Origin: Clavibacter californiensis
GTDB taxonomy: Bacteria; Actinomycetota; Actinomycetes; Actinomycetales; Microbacteriaceae
Direction of reading: 5' to 3'
Assembly (NCBI RefSeq): GCF_021952865.1
Contig: NZ_CP040792.1
Coordinates: 2,294,001-2,358,000 of the forward strand
DNA length: 64,000 bases
The notes beneath the pieces were generated by a model. The model did no database searches, was not told the DNA's origin, and worked only from the letters and a program-made list of their open reading frames with translations. Positions 23,515 through 31,309 of the stretch are shown one piece after another (the stretch's first letter is position 1; every line of letters starts with the position of its first letter). The position numbers were made by a program, and so were the translations under genes.

Positions 23515-25194
23515 TCAGCGGAGGACCGCCGCCCGCAGCGTGTCGAGGCCGACGCCGCCCACGTCGAGCGCGCGGCGGTGGAACGCGCGGATGTCGAACG
23601 CGTCGCCCTCCCGCCGGCGCGACTCGTCGCGGAGGTCCTCCCAGATGCGCTGGCCGACCTTGTAGGAGGGGGCCTGGCCGGGCCAGCCGAGGTAGCGGTT
23701 GACCTCGAAGCGCACGAAGGACGGATCCATGTTGACGTTCCGGCCCATGAAGTCGAATGCGAAGCCGGCGTCCCAGACGCCCTCGCCGTCGGGGCGCGTC
23801 TTGCCGAGGTGGACGCCGATGTCGAGCACCACGCGGGCGGCGCGCATCCGCTGCCCGTCGAGCATCCCGAGGCGGTCGGCCGGGTCGTCGAGGTAGCCCA
23901 GCTCCTGCATCAGGCGCTCGGCGTAGAGGGCCCAGCCCTCCGCATGTCCCGACGTGCCGGCGAAGCGGCGCCACGTGTTGAGCTCCGCCTTGTTGTAGGT
24001 GGCCTGCGCGATCTGCAGGTGGTGGCCGGGGACGCCCTCGTGGTAGACGGTCGTCAGCTCGCGCCAGGTGTCGAACTCCGTGACGCCCTCGGGCACCGAC
24101 CACCACATGCGGCCGGGGCGGCTGAAGTCGTCGGCGGGGCCGGAGTAGTAGATGCCGCCCTCCTGCGTGGGGGCGATCATGCACTCGAGCGCGCGGATCT
24201 CCTGGGGGATGTCGAAGTGCGTGCGGCCGAGCTCCTCCACCGCGCGGTCGCTCGTCTCCTGCATCCACGCGCGGAGGGCGTCCGTCCCGTGCAGCTTGCG
24301 CGAGGCGTCGCCGTCGAGGTGGGCGATGGCCTCGAGCACGCTCGCGCCGGGGAGGATCTCGCGGGCGATGGCCTCCTGCTCCTCCACCATGCGGGCGAGC
24401 TCGCCCACGCCCCACTCATAGGTCTCGTCGAGGTCGACCTCGGCGCCGAGGAACGAGCGCGACCGCAGCGCGTACTGCTCGCGACCCACGGCGTCGGCGT
24501 CGCGGCCCGCGGGCTCGAGCTCCGAGCCGAGGAACGACGCCAGCCGCTCGTACGCTGACCGGGCCTCCTCGGAGCGCGCCCCGAGGTCCTGGCTGAGGGA
24601 GGCGGACAGCTCGCCGGCGTCCGGTCGCGCCTCGTCGGCGAAGGACCGGAAGAACCCGTCGGGCGCGGCCTGGCGCTCGACCTGGCCGAGCACCTCGCGG
24701 ATCTGCCGCTTCGCCGGCACCTGCCCGCGGCGGACGCCCTCCCGCAGGGTCTCGATGTAGCCGTCGACCGCGCCGGCGACGTTGCCGAGCCGCGTCGCGA
24801 TGCTCTCCCAGTCGTCCGCGGTGGCGGTGGGCGAGATGTCGAACACCTCGCGGATGCCCTGCGCGGGCGACGCGATCACGTTGAGATCGGAGAGGTGCAC
24901 GCCTGCGTCGTGCATCTCGACGTCGAGCTCCAGCTCCCGGGTGAGGTCCATGCGGGTGACCTCGTCGATCGCGTCGACGGGCGTGGCCCGGGCGAGCTGC
25001 CGGACGACCGCGCGAGCCGCGTCGGCGTGCGCCGCGTGGCCCGCGGGCGACATGTCGCCGTACTCGCCCTCGCGTCCGGGGCGGCCGAGGTAGACGCGCT
25101 CCTCGGGGTGCAGGTCGAGCGAGGCGTCGATCCAGCCCTCGGCGATGCGGTCGATGTCCGTCTGCGGTCGGGGGGCCTTCGGCGTCGTCGTCAT
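23515..25194 (-). CDS. DUF885 family protein, putative metallohydrolase
   Basis: The 559-residue protein belongs to the DUF885 family, regarded as metallopeptidase-like, but its substrate is unknown. The core motif YHEGVPGHHLQIAQ (about residues 390-403) has the His-Glu and His-His residues expected for zinc binding and catalysis in this family. There is no signal peptide or membrane segment, so it is probably cytosolic. The ATG overlaps the stop of the PTS EIIA gene by four bases, so the two are translationally coupled. A role in peptide turnover is only an inference. Confidence 0.85.
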   Translation of the reverse strand: MTTTPKAPRPQTDIDRIAEGWIDASLDLHPEERVYLGRPGREGEYGDMSPAGHAAHADAARAVVRQLARATPVDAIDEVTRMDLTRELELDVEMHDAGVHLSDLNVIASPAQGIREVFDISPTATADDWESIATRLGNVAGAVDGYIETLREGVRRGQVPAKRQIREVLGQVERQAAPDGFFRSFADEARPDAGELSASLSQDLGARSEEARSAYERLASFLGSELEPAGRDADAVGREQYALRSRSFLGAEVDLDETYEWGVGELARMVEEQEAIAREILPGASVLEAIAHLDGDASRKLHGTDALRAWMQETSDRAVEELGRTHFDIPQEIRALECMIAPTQEGGIYYSGPADDFSRPGRMWWSVPEGVTEFDTWRELTTVYHEGVPGHHLQIAQATYNKAELNTWRRFAGTSGHAEGWALYAERLMQELGYLDDPADRLGMLDGQRMRAARVVLDIGVHLGKTRPDGEGVWDAGFAFDFMGRNVNMDPSFVRFEVNRYLGWPGQAPSYKVGQRIWEDLRDESRRREGDAFDIRAFHRRALDVGGVGLDTLRAAVLR

Positions 25195-25649
25195 CCTTCG
25201 ACCGTAGCGGCTCCCAGCAGGGACCGGACGGTCGCCGGATCCGTCGCGCCGCGCAGCTGCTCCGCGCGCACGGGGTCGAGCAGGATCTCCGCGAGGCGCG
25301 ACAGCAGCGGGATGTGCCCGCCTCCCGTCGCCGCGATGCCGATGACGATGCGGACGTCGTGGCCGTCCCAGTCGACGCCGTCGGGCAGGCGCAGCAGGCT
25401 GATCGCGTCGGCCCGGACGAGGTCGCGGCCCGCGGCGAGCGTGCCGTGCGGCACTGCGACGCCCTCGCCCACGAACGTGGACACGGACCGCTCGCGTTCG
25501 ACCATGGCCTCGACGTATCCGGGCTCGACGGCACCGGCCGCGACGAGCGCGTCGCCCGCCTGGCGGATGGCGGACTCGCGGTCGTCGGCGCGCGCGTCGA
25601 GCCGGATGGAGCCGTCGGCGAGGAGGTCGGAGAGTCGTGCTGTCGTCAT
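25191..25649 (-). CDS. PTS EIIA component, fructose/mannitol type (orphan)
   Basis: Single-domain EIIA phosphocarrier of the phosphoenolpyruvate:sugar phosphotransferase system. The 152-residue protein has the phosphorylated His in GVAVPHGTL (about H68) and the following SLLRLPDGVDW...VIGIA segments of the fructose/mannitol EIIA fold. No EIIB, EIIC, HPr or EI gene is nearby, so it may serve distant permease subunits or act as a regulatory phosphoprotein (PtsN-like). ATG with GAGGAG about 7 nt upstream. It lies 43 nt after polA and overlaps the DUF885 gene, suggesting one transcript. Confidence 0.88.
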   Translation of the reverse strand: MTTARLSDLLADGSIRLDARADDRESAIRQAGDALVAAGAVEPGYVEAMVERERSVSTFVGEGVAVPHGTLAAGRDLVRADAISLLRLPDGVDWDGHDVRIVIGIAATGGGHIPLLSRLAEILLDPVRAEQLRGATDPATVRSLLGAATVEG

Positions 25650-25692
25650 GCGCTGTGCTCCTCGTGCTGGGTGGATGGAGGGGATCCGCCGG

Positions 25693-28377
25693 TCAGTGCG
25701 CGGCGGCGGCCCACGAGTCGCCGCGGCCCACCTGCACCTCGAGCGGCACCCGGAGGTCCGCCGCGTGGGCCATGCGGTCCGTGACGATCGCCTCGAGCGC
25801 GTCCCACTCCCCCGCGGCGACCTCGAGGATGAGCTCGTCGTGCACCTGGAGCAGCATGCGCGATGCCATGTCGCGCTCGCGCATGTCGGCCTCGATGCGG
25901 ATCATGGCGATCTTCATGATGTCGGCCGCCGAGCCCTGGATGGGCGCGTTGAGGGCAGCCCGCTCGGCGTTGTCGCGGAGGACGCGGTTCGGGCTGTTGA
26001 GGTCGGGGAACGGACGGCGGCGGCCGAAGATCGTCTCCGTGTACCCGGCGGCGCGCGCCTCCTCCACGACCTGGCGGAGGTAGTCGCGCACGGCCCCGAA
26101 GCGCGCGAAGTAGTCCGTCATGAGCTGCTTCGCCTCGGACGATGGGATGCGCAGCTGCTTGGACAGCCCGAAGGCGCTGAGCCCGTAGGCCAGGCCGTAG
26201 CTCATGGCCTTCACCTTGGTGCGCATCTCGGCGCTGACGTCAGCCGGCTCCACCCCGAAGATGCGGGATCCGACGAAGCGGTGCAGGTCCTCCCCCGCCG
26301 CGAAGGCCTCGATGAGGCCCGCGTCGCCGGAGAGATGCGCCATGATCCGCATCTCGATCTGCGAGTAGTCGGCGGTGAGCAGGGTCTCGTAGCCCTCGCC
26401 GACACGGATGGCGCTGCGGATGCGGCGGCCCGCCTCCGTGCGCACGGGGATGTTCTGCAGGTTCGGGTCGTTGGAGGAGATGCGGCCGGTCGTCGTGCCG
26501 GTCTGCACGTAGGTGGTGTGGATCCGCTCGTCGTCGCCGATGCCCCGCTCGAGCGTCTGGATGATCTGGCGCAGCTTGCTCGCGTCGCGGTGCTCGAGCA
26601 GCAGGTCGAGGAACGGGTGCGGGTTCGAGGCCTGGAGGTCGGCCAGCGCGCCGGCGTCGGTCGAGAAGCCGGTCTTGTTGGCGCGGGTCTTCGGCATGCC
26701 GAGCTGATCGAAGAGGACCTCCTGCAGCTGCTTCGGCGAGCCGAGGTTGATCTCCTTGCCGATCTCCGCGAACGCGCGCTGCGCGAGGTCGGTGATGCGC
26801 TCCTGCAGCTGCGCCGACAGCTCCGCGAGGCCGGCGCGGTCGGTGGCCACGCCGCGCAGCTCCATCTCCACGAGCACGAGCAGCGTCGGCATCTCGATGT
26901 CGACCATGACGCCGAGCGTGCGCTCGTCGAGCACCTCGCGCAGCGCGTGCTCGACCCGGAGCGTGTACCAGGCCTCGACCGGCGCCGTGAGCGCCTCGGT
27001 CTCGGGGACGAGCTGGTTGGCGTCGGGCTCGGGCAGGTCCTCCATGAGGTAGCGGCTCACGAGCGCGGCGAGCGTCTTGTCGGTGAAGCCGGGACGCAGC
27101 AGCCAGCCCGCGACGAGGACGTCGAACGCGAGCCCCTGGACCTCGAGGCCGGCGCGGCGCATGGCCTTCACCTGCAGCTTGGCGTCGGACATGATCTTCG
27201 GCGCGTCGCTCGCGAGCCAGCGCTCGAACGGCGCGTAGTCGGCGCGGCCCTCCTGCCACGGCAGGGTCACGGCCTCGGTCGCGCTCGCGAGCCCGAAGCC
27301 GACGGGTCTCCCGTCGTGCGTCTCGACCGTGAGGCCCAGGCCGTGCGGCGACGCGGCGCTGTGCGTCCGGATCCACTTCTCGAGCTCCTCGTCGAGCAGC
27401 TGCTGCTGCTTCGGGGCCTGCGGCGCGGTGGACGGCTCCTGCTCGACCGTGCCCACGGGCGTGCCCTCGCTCGACACGGAGGCGCCCGATCCCTCGAGCT
27501 TCAGCACCCGGTCGAGCAGCTGCTTGAACTCCAGCACCTGGAACACCTCGCGGAGGGCGGGCTCGTCGATGGGCTTGCGCTCGAGGTCGGCCGGGCCGAG
27601 CGGCAGCTCGACGTCGGTGAGCAGCCGGTTGAGGCGGCGGTTGCGGATGACGTTCTCGTACTGGGCGCGGAGGTTGTCGCCGACCTTCCCCGAGATCTCG
27701 TCCCGGTGCTCGAGGACAGCGTCGAGGGAGCCGTACTGGTTGAGCCACTTGACGGCGGTCTTCGGACCGACCTTGTCGACGCCGATGAGGTTGTCGCTCG
27801 TCTCCCCCACGAGCGCCGCGATGTCCGGGTACATCTCGGGCTGCACGCCGTACTTCTCGAACACCTTCTCCGCGTCGTAGCGCGTGAGCTGCGAGACGCC
27901 CTGGGTGGACGGGTAGAGCAGCGTGACGTCGTCGTTGACGAGCTGGATGGCGTCGCGGTCGCCCGAGACGACGAGCACGCGGAACCCCTGCTCGCGACCC
28001 TGGGTGGCCAGGGTCGCGAGGATGTCGTCCGCCTCGTGGTCCTCCTTGGTGAGGGTGGGGATGTTCATGGTCTTCAGCGCGCGCTCGAGCAGCGGCACCT
28101 GCCCGGTGAACTCCACGGGCGTCTCGCCGCGCGTGCCCTTGTACTCCGGATACTCCCGCGTGCGGAACGAGAAGCGCGAGATGTCGAACGCGACGCCCAC
28201 GTGCGTGGGCTTCTCCTTCTGCAGGAGGTTGATGAGCATCGCGATGAAGCCGTGCACGGCGTTCGTGTGCTGCCCCTCGCGGTTCTGGAAGCTCTCCGCC
28301 GGCAGGGCGTAGAAGGCCCGGAACGCCAGGGAATGGCCGTCGATGACGAGGAGGGTAGGCTTTTCCGTGTTCGGCAC
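25693..28377 (-). CDS. polA: DNA polymerase I
   Basis: Repair polymerase that removes RNA primers and fills gaps. The 894-residue protein has an N-terminal 5'-nuclease domain (residues about 1-300, LLVIDGHSLAFRAFYALP start, DHEADDILATLA), a Gln- and Pro-rich linker near 310-330, a middle 3'-5' exonuclease-like domain, and a C-terminal polymerase (motif A DYSQIEMRIMAHLSGD near 670; O-helix region KVKAMSYGLAYGLSAFGLS; motif C LQVHDELILEV near 845). The exonuclease acidic DxE pair is not recognisable, so proofreading is probably lost, as in other actinobacteria. GTG start with TAGGCT 6 nt upstream. Confidence 0.97.
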   Translation of the reverse strand: MPNTEKPTLLVIDGHSLAFRAFYALPAESFQNREGQHTNAVHGFIAMLINLLQKEKPTHVGVAFDISRFSFRTREYPEYKGTRGETPVEFTGQVPLLERALKTMNIPTLTKEDHEADDILATLATQGREQGFRVLVVSGDRDAIQLVNDDVTLLYPSTQGVSQLTRYDAEKVFEKYGVQPEMYPDIAALVGETSDNLIGVDKVGPKTAVKWLNQYGSLDAVLEHRDEISGKVGDNLRAQYENVIRNRRLNRLLTDVELPLGPADLERKPIDEPALREVFQVLEFKQLLDRVLKLEGSGASVSSEGTPVGTVEQEPSTAPQAPKQQQLLDEELEKWIRTHSAASPHGLGLTVETHDGRPVGFGLASATEAVTLPWQEGRADYAPFERWLASDAPKIMSDAKLQVKAMRRAGLEVQGLAFDVLVAGWLLRPGFTDKTLAALVSRYLMEDLPEPDANQLVPETEALTAPVEAWYTLRVEHALREVLDERTLGVMVDIEMPTLLVLVEMELRGVATDRAGLAELSAQLQERITDLAQRAFAEIGKEINLGSPKQLQEVLFDQLGMPKTRANKTGFSTDAGALADLQASNPHPFLDLLLEHRDASKLRQIIQTLERGIGDDERIHTTYVQTGTTTGRISSNDPNLQNIPVRTEAGRRIRSAIRVGEGYETLLTADYSQIEMRIMAHLSGDAGLIEAFAAGEDLHRFVGSRIFGVEPADVSAEMRTKVKAMSYGLAYGLSAFGLSKQLRIPSSEAKQLMTDYFARFGAVRDYLRQVVEEARAAGYTETIFGRRRPFPDLNSPNRVLRDNAERAALNAPIQGSAADIMKIAMIRIEADMRERDMASRMLLQVHDELILEVAAGEWDALEAIVTDRMAHAADLRVPLEVQVGRGDSWAAAAH

Positions 28378-28383
28378 GGGTCC

Positions 28384-28389
28384 AGCCTA
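28384..28389 (-). promoter_or_regulatory. Candidate -10 (TAGGCT) for leaderless polA
   Basis: TATAGGCT-GGACCC-GTG on the minus strand puts the hexamer TAGGCT exactly 6 nt before the polA start codon. The gap is only 53 nt and is divergent with the thioesterase gene; there is no Shine-Dalgarno for polA. Confidence 0.55.
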
Positions 28390-28430
28390 TAGAGGCCTCC
28401 CGACGTCCGACCGGCCCCGGAGGATCCCCG

Positions 28431-28865
28431 ATGACCCAGCCCGCACCCGAGCCGTCCGCCACCGCGCGGCTCCTCCGCCAGCCCCAGGACGTGGGCGCGC
28501 TCGCCGAGAAGATGGGGATCGTCTTCCAGGAGCTGAGCCCCGAGCGATCCGTCGCCACCATGCCCGCCGAGGGCAACACGCAGCCGTACGGCGTGGTGCA
28601 CGGCGGCGCGTACGTCGTGCTCGCCGAGTCGCTCGGGTCCATGTCGGCGAACGTGCACGCCGGCCCCGACCGGGTCGCCTTCGGCATCGAGCTCAACGCG
28701 AGCCACACGCGCTCCGCGTCGACCGGCACCGTCACCGGCACCTGCACGGCGATCCACCTCGGCGGCACGCTCACGACGCACGAGATCGTCATGACGGACG
28801 ACGAGGGACGACGGCTCTCCACCGTGCGGATCACGAACATCATCCGCGAGCGCTCGCGTCGTTGA
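28431..28865 (+). CDS. Hotdog-fold thioesterase (PaaI-like)
   Basis: The 144-residue protein of the PaaI/4-hydroxybenzoyl-CoA thioesterase group probably hydrolyses a small acyl-CoA. It has the family motif GVVHGGAYVVLAESLGSMSAN in the central helix and an N-terminal part resembling menaquinone-pathway and PaaI enzymes; the exact substrate cannot be told. ATG with GGAGG (28418-28422) 8 nt upstream. It is divergent from polA and convergent with the ANTAR regulator, and is the only plus-strand protein gene between 7287 and the end of the window. Confidence 0.85.
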   Translation: MTQPAPEPSATARLLRQPQDVGALAEKMGIVFQELSPERSVATMPAEGNTQPYGVVHGGAYVVLAESLGSMSANVHAGPDRVAFGIELNASHTRSASTGTVTGTCTAIHLGGTLTTHEIVMTDDEGRRLSTVRITNIIRERSRR

Positions 28866-28901
28866 CCGCGGCGCCCTTGTGCCGCGCGTCACGCGCCGCG
28901 G
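28866..28901. terminator. Bidirectional terminator between thioesterase and ANTAR regulator
   Basis: CCGCGGCGC (28866-28874) pairs with GCGCCGCGG (28893-28901). An alternative inner hairpin GCGCG-TCA-CGCGC lies at 28884-28896. It fills nearly the whole 39-nt gap between two convergent genes. Confidence 0.65.
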
Positions 28902-28904
28902 CGG

Positions 28905-29513
28905 CTAGGCCTTCTTGGCGCTCAGCTGCTCGATGATGGCCTGCGCCACGTCGTGCATGGTGAGGCGGCGGTCCATGGACGCCTTCTGGATCCAGCGGAA
29001 CGCCTCGGGCTCCGTGAGCCCCATCTTCTCGTTGAGCAGGCCCTTGGCCCGGTCGACGAGCTTGCGGGTCTCGAAGCGCTCGACGAGGTCCGACACCTCG
29101 GCCTCGAGCGTGATGATCTGCGCGTAGCGGGCCAGCGCGATCTCGATCGCGGGCAGCAGGTCGTTCGGCGTGAACGGCTTGACGACGTAGGCCAGCGCCC
29201 CGGCCTCGCCCGCGCGCTCGACGAGCTCCTTCTGACTGAAGGCCGTGAGGAGGACGACGGGCGCGATGTGGTTGCGGTTCAGCCGCTCGGCCGCGGAGAT
29301 GCCGTCGAGCTGGGGCATCTTGACGTCCATGATGACGAGGTCGGGACGCAGCTCCGTGGCGAGCGCGACGGCGGTCTCGCCGTCACCGGCCTCGCCCACG
29401 ACCTCGAAGCCGTTGTCGCGGAGGGTCTCCACGATGTCGAGGCGGATGAGCGACTCGTCCTCGGCGACGACGACACGGCGGGGGGCTGCGGGGGTTTCTT
29501 CCTGGTCACTCAC
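28905..29513 (-). CDS. pdtaR: ANTAR-domain response regulator (PdtaR-like)
   Basis: Two-component response regulator that acts on RNA rather than DNA: the ANTAR output domain binds tandem hairpins to prevent termination. The 202-residue protein has a receiver domain with EDES (acidic pocket near 18-21), phospho-acceptor D63 in LVIMDVKMPQLDG and Lys in YVVKPFTPNDLLP. A C-terminal ANTAR helix bundle follows (about 140-200, LVDRAKGLLNEKMGLTEPEA). It resembles M. tuberculosis Rv1626. The frame opens further upstream but would cross the tRNA gene, so I chose the GTG at 29513. No partner kinase lies in the window. Confidence 0.92.
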   Translation of the reverse strand: MSDQEETPAAPRRVVVAEDESLIRLDIVETLRDNGFEVVGEAGDGETAVALATELRPDLVIMDVKMPQLDGISAAERLNRNHIAPVVLLTAFSQKELVERAGEAGALAYVVKPFTPNDLLPAIEIALARYAQIITLEAEVSDLVERFETRKLVDRAKGLLNEKMGLTEPEAFRWIQKASMDRRLTMHDVAQAIIEQLSAKKA

Positions 29514-29520
29514 GGATAGG

Positions 29521-29526
29521 AGCCTA
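29521..29526 (-). promoter_or_regulatory. Candidate -10 (TAGGCT) for leaderless pdtaR
   Basis: TAGGCT-CCTATCC-GTG on the minus strand, spacing 7 nt, with no Shine-Dalgarno before the GTG. It lies in the divergent gap with tRNA-Leu. Confidence 0.5.
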
Positions 29527-29597
29527 CGGTATCGTCGGGCGGGCCGGTGCGCGCCGGGACGGCGGGTGCCCGCAGGATCCCGGGTCGACCGGGGTGC

Positions 29598-29680
29598 GCC
29601 GGATTGGCGGAATGGCAGACGCGGAGCACTCAAAATGCTCTGTCCGTGAGGGCGTGTGGGTTCGAGTCCCACATCCGGCA
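29598..29680 (+). tRNA. tRNA-Leu (anticodon CAA)
   Basis: Acceptor arms GCCGGAT (29598-29604) and ATCCGGC (29673-29679) pair perfectly, followed by discriminator A at 29680. The D-arm GGCGGAATGGCAGACGC is typical of class II leucine tRNAs. The anticodon stem GAGCA/TGCTC flanks the loop CTCAAAA with anticodon CAA (reads UUG). A long variable arm and the T-arm GTGGGTTCGAGTCCCAC follow. The 3' CCA is not fully encoded (CCG follows), so it must be added after transcription. UUG is rare in this GC-rich DNA. Confidence 0.95.
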
Positions 29681-29701
29681 CCGCATCCCCCGAGGGGGAC
29701 G

Positions 29702-29740
29702 CGAGAGGGCGGGCGACCACGCAGGTCGCCCGCCCTCTCG
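29702..29740. terminator. Strong terminator between tRNA-Leu and pyk
   Basis: A perfect 17-bp stem (29702-29718 with 29724-29740) with loop ACGCA lies 21 nt after the tRNA. It should end tRNA transcripts and also catch read-through from pyk on the other strand. Confidence 0.85.
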
Positions 29741-29747
29741 GCGTCTC

Positions 29748-29769
29748 CGCGGGGGCCTGTGCCCCCGCG
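29748..29769 (-). terminator. Terminator after pyk
   Basis: A perfect 9-bp stem (CGCGGGGGC 29748-29756 with GCCCCCGCG 29761-29769) and a CTGT loop, starting 8 nt after the pyk stop. With the 29702-29740 hairpin it makes tandem terminators. Confidence 0.65.
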
Positions 29770-29777
29770 TCCGCGCG

Positions 29778-31223
29778 CTACTTCTCGTACGCGGGAGCCG
29801 CCTCGTTCACGGCGTCGCCGACGACGTGGACGCGCAGCTCGTTGGTCGAGCCCGCGATCCCGGGAGGGGACCCGGCGATGACGACGACCTTCTGGCCGAC
29901 CTCGGCGAGGCCCTCGGCCAGGAGCACGTCGTCGACCTGGTGGAACATCTGGTCGGTGTGCGTGACCGACTCCACGAGGTAGGACTGGACGCCCCACGAC
30001 AGCGCGAGACGACGGCGGATGCCCTCGTTCGGCGTGAAGGCGAGGATCGGGATGCCGTTGCGGAGCCGCGTCATGCGGCGCACGGAGTCGCCGGACTCGG
30101 TGAACACGCACAGGAACTTGGCCTCGACGAACTCCGCCACCTCGGCGGCCGCGAGAGTGATCGCGCCGCCCTGCGTGAACGGGCGCGTGCCGAGCTTCGG
30201 GATGCGCTCCAGCCCGTGCTCCTCGGTCGACTCGATGATGCGCGCCATGGTCTTCACGGTGACGACGGGGAACTCGCCCACGCTCGTCTCGCCGCTCAGC
30301 ATGAGCGCGTCGGCGCCGTCGAGCACCGCGTTCGCGCAGTCGGAGGCCTCGGCGCGCGTCGGACGCGGGCTCGTGATCATCGACTCGAGCATCTGCGTGG
30401 CCACGATGACGGGCTTGGCCTTGCGACGGGCGAGCTCGACCGCGCGCTTCTGCACGATGGGCACGGCCTCCAGCGGGAGCTCGACGCCCAGGTCGCCGCG
30501 GGCGACCATGATCGCGTCGAACGCGTCGACGATCTCCTCGAGCGCGTCGACGGCCTGCGGCTTCTCGACCTTGGCGACGACGGGGACGCGACGGCCCTCC
30601 TCGTCCATGATCTCGTGCACGCGGACGATGTCCGAGGCGTCGCGCACGAAGCTCAGCGCGATGAGGTCGGCGCCGAGGCGGAGGCCCCAGCGGAGGTCGG
30701 CCTCGTCCTTGCCGGAGAGCGCGGGCACGTTGACCGCGACGCCCGGGAGGTTGATGCCCTTGTTGTTGCTGACGGCGCCGCCCACCTCGACCGTGGTCGT
30801 GACGCGGGTGCCGTCGGTGGAGACCACGCGGAGCGTGACCTTCCCGTCGTCGATGAGCAGCGGGTCGCCCGGCTTCACGTCGCCGGGGAGGCCCTTGTAC
30901 GTGGTGGAGCAGATGTCCTTCGTGCCCAGGATGTCCTCGACGGTGATGACGAAGGTGTCGCCGAACGCCAGGTCGTGGGGACCGTCCGAGAACTTGCCGA
31001 GCCGGATCTTCGGGCCCTGCAGGTCGACCAGGACCGCGACCGCGCGGCCCGCGTCGTCGGCGGCCTTCCGGATCGTGGAGTAGATGCCCTCGTGGACGTC
31101 ATAGGTGCCGTGGCTCAGGTTCATGCGGGCCACGTCCACGCCGGCGTCGATGATGGCGCGGATGCTCTCATAGGAGCTGGTCGCGGGCCCGAGGGTCGCG
31201 ACGATCTTCGCTCGTCTGGTCAT
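29778..31223 (-). CDS. pyk: Pyruvate kinase
   Basis: Converts phosphoenolpyruvate and ADP to pyruvate and ATP, the last step of glycolysis. The 481-residue protein starts MTRRAKIVATLGPATSSYES and carries MNLSHGTYDVH (nucleotide and K+ binding) and VAKVEKPQAV (catalytic Lys). It also has the metal-binding MVARGDLGVELP signature and the C-terminal allosteric domain. I chose the ATG at 31223 because the family starts here; the longer frame adds 23 atypical residues. It is 86 nt downstream of gltD, with a hairpin between, and is followed by two terminators. Confidence 0.97.
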   Translation of the reverse strand: MTRRAKIVATLGPATSSYESIRAIIDAGVDVARMNLSHGTYDVHEGIYSTIRKAADDAGRAVAVLVDLQGPKIRLGKFSDGPHDLAFGDTFVITVEDILGTKDICSTTYKGLPGDVKPGDPLLIDDGKVTLRVVSTDGTRVTTTVEVGGAVSNNKGINLPGVAVNVPALSGKDEADLRWGLRLGADLIALSFVRDASDIVRVHEIMDEEGRRVPVVAKVEKPQAVDALEEIVDAFDAIMVARGDLGVELPLEAVPIVQKRAVELARRKAKPVIVATQMLESMITSPRPTRAEASDCANAVLDGADALMLSGETSVGEFPVVTVKTMARIIESTEEHGLERIPKLGTRPFTQGGAITLAAAEVAEFVEAKFLCVFTESGDSVRRMTRLRNGIPILAFTPNEGIRRRLALSWGVQSYLVESVTHTDQMFHQVDDVLLAEGLAEVGQKVVVIAGSPPGIAGSTNELRVHVVGDAVNEAAPAYEK

Positions 31224-31276
31224 GCTCTGTCTGTCTCGCGTTTCTGCGTCGCACACGGACGCGGTTCGGGTGAGTG

Positions 31277-31302
31277 GTCGCGGCCATCGCACATGGCGCG
31301 AC
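31277..31302 (-). terminator. Hairpin between gltD and pyk
   Basis: GTCGCG-G-CCAT (31277-31287) pairs with ATGG-CGCGAC (31293-31302) with one bulge, 7 nt after the gltD stop. Probably a terminator or processing site; pyk would then need a promoter in the remaining 53 nt, where I see no clear -10. Confidence 0.45.
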
Positions 31303-31309
31303 GACCGGG

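Noticed and set aside
29514-29720. Extended N-terminus for the ANTAR regulator (frame open to 29720)
   Set aside because: The extension would run antisense through the tRNA-Leu gene and its terminator region, and adds about 69 residues not found in the family. The GTG at 29513 fits the family length.
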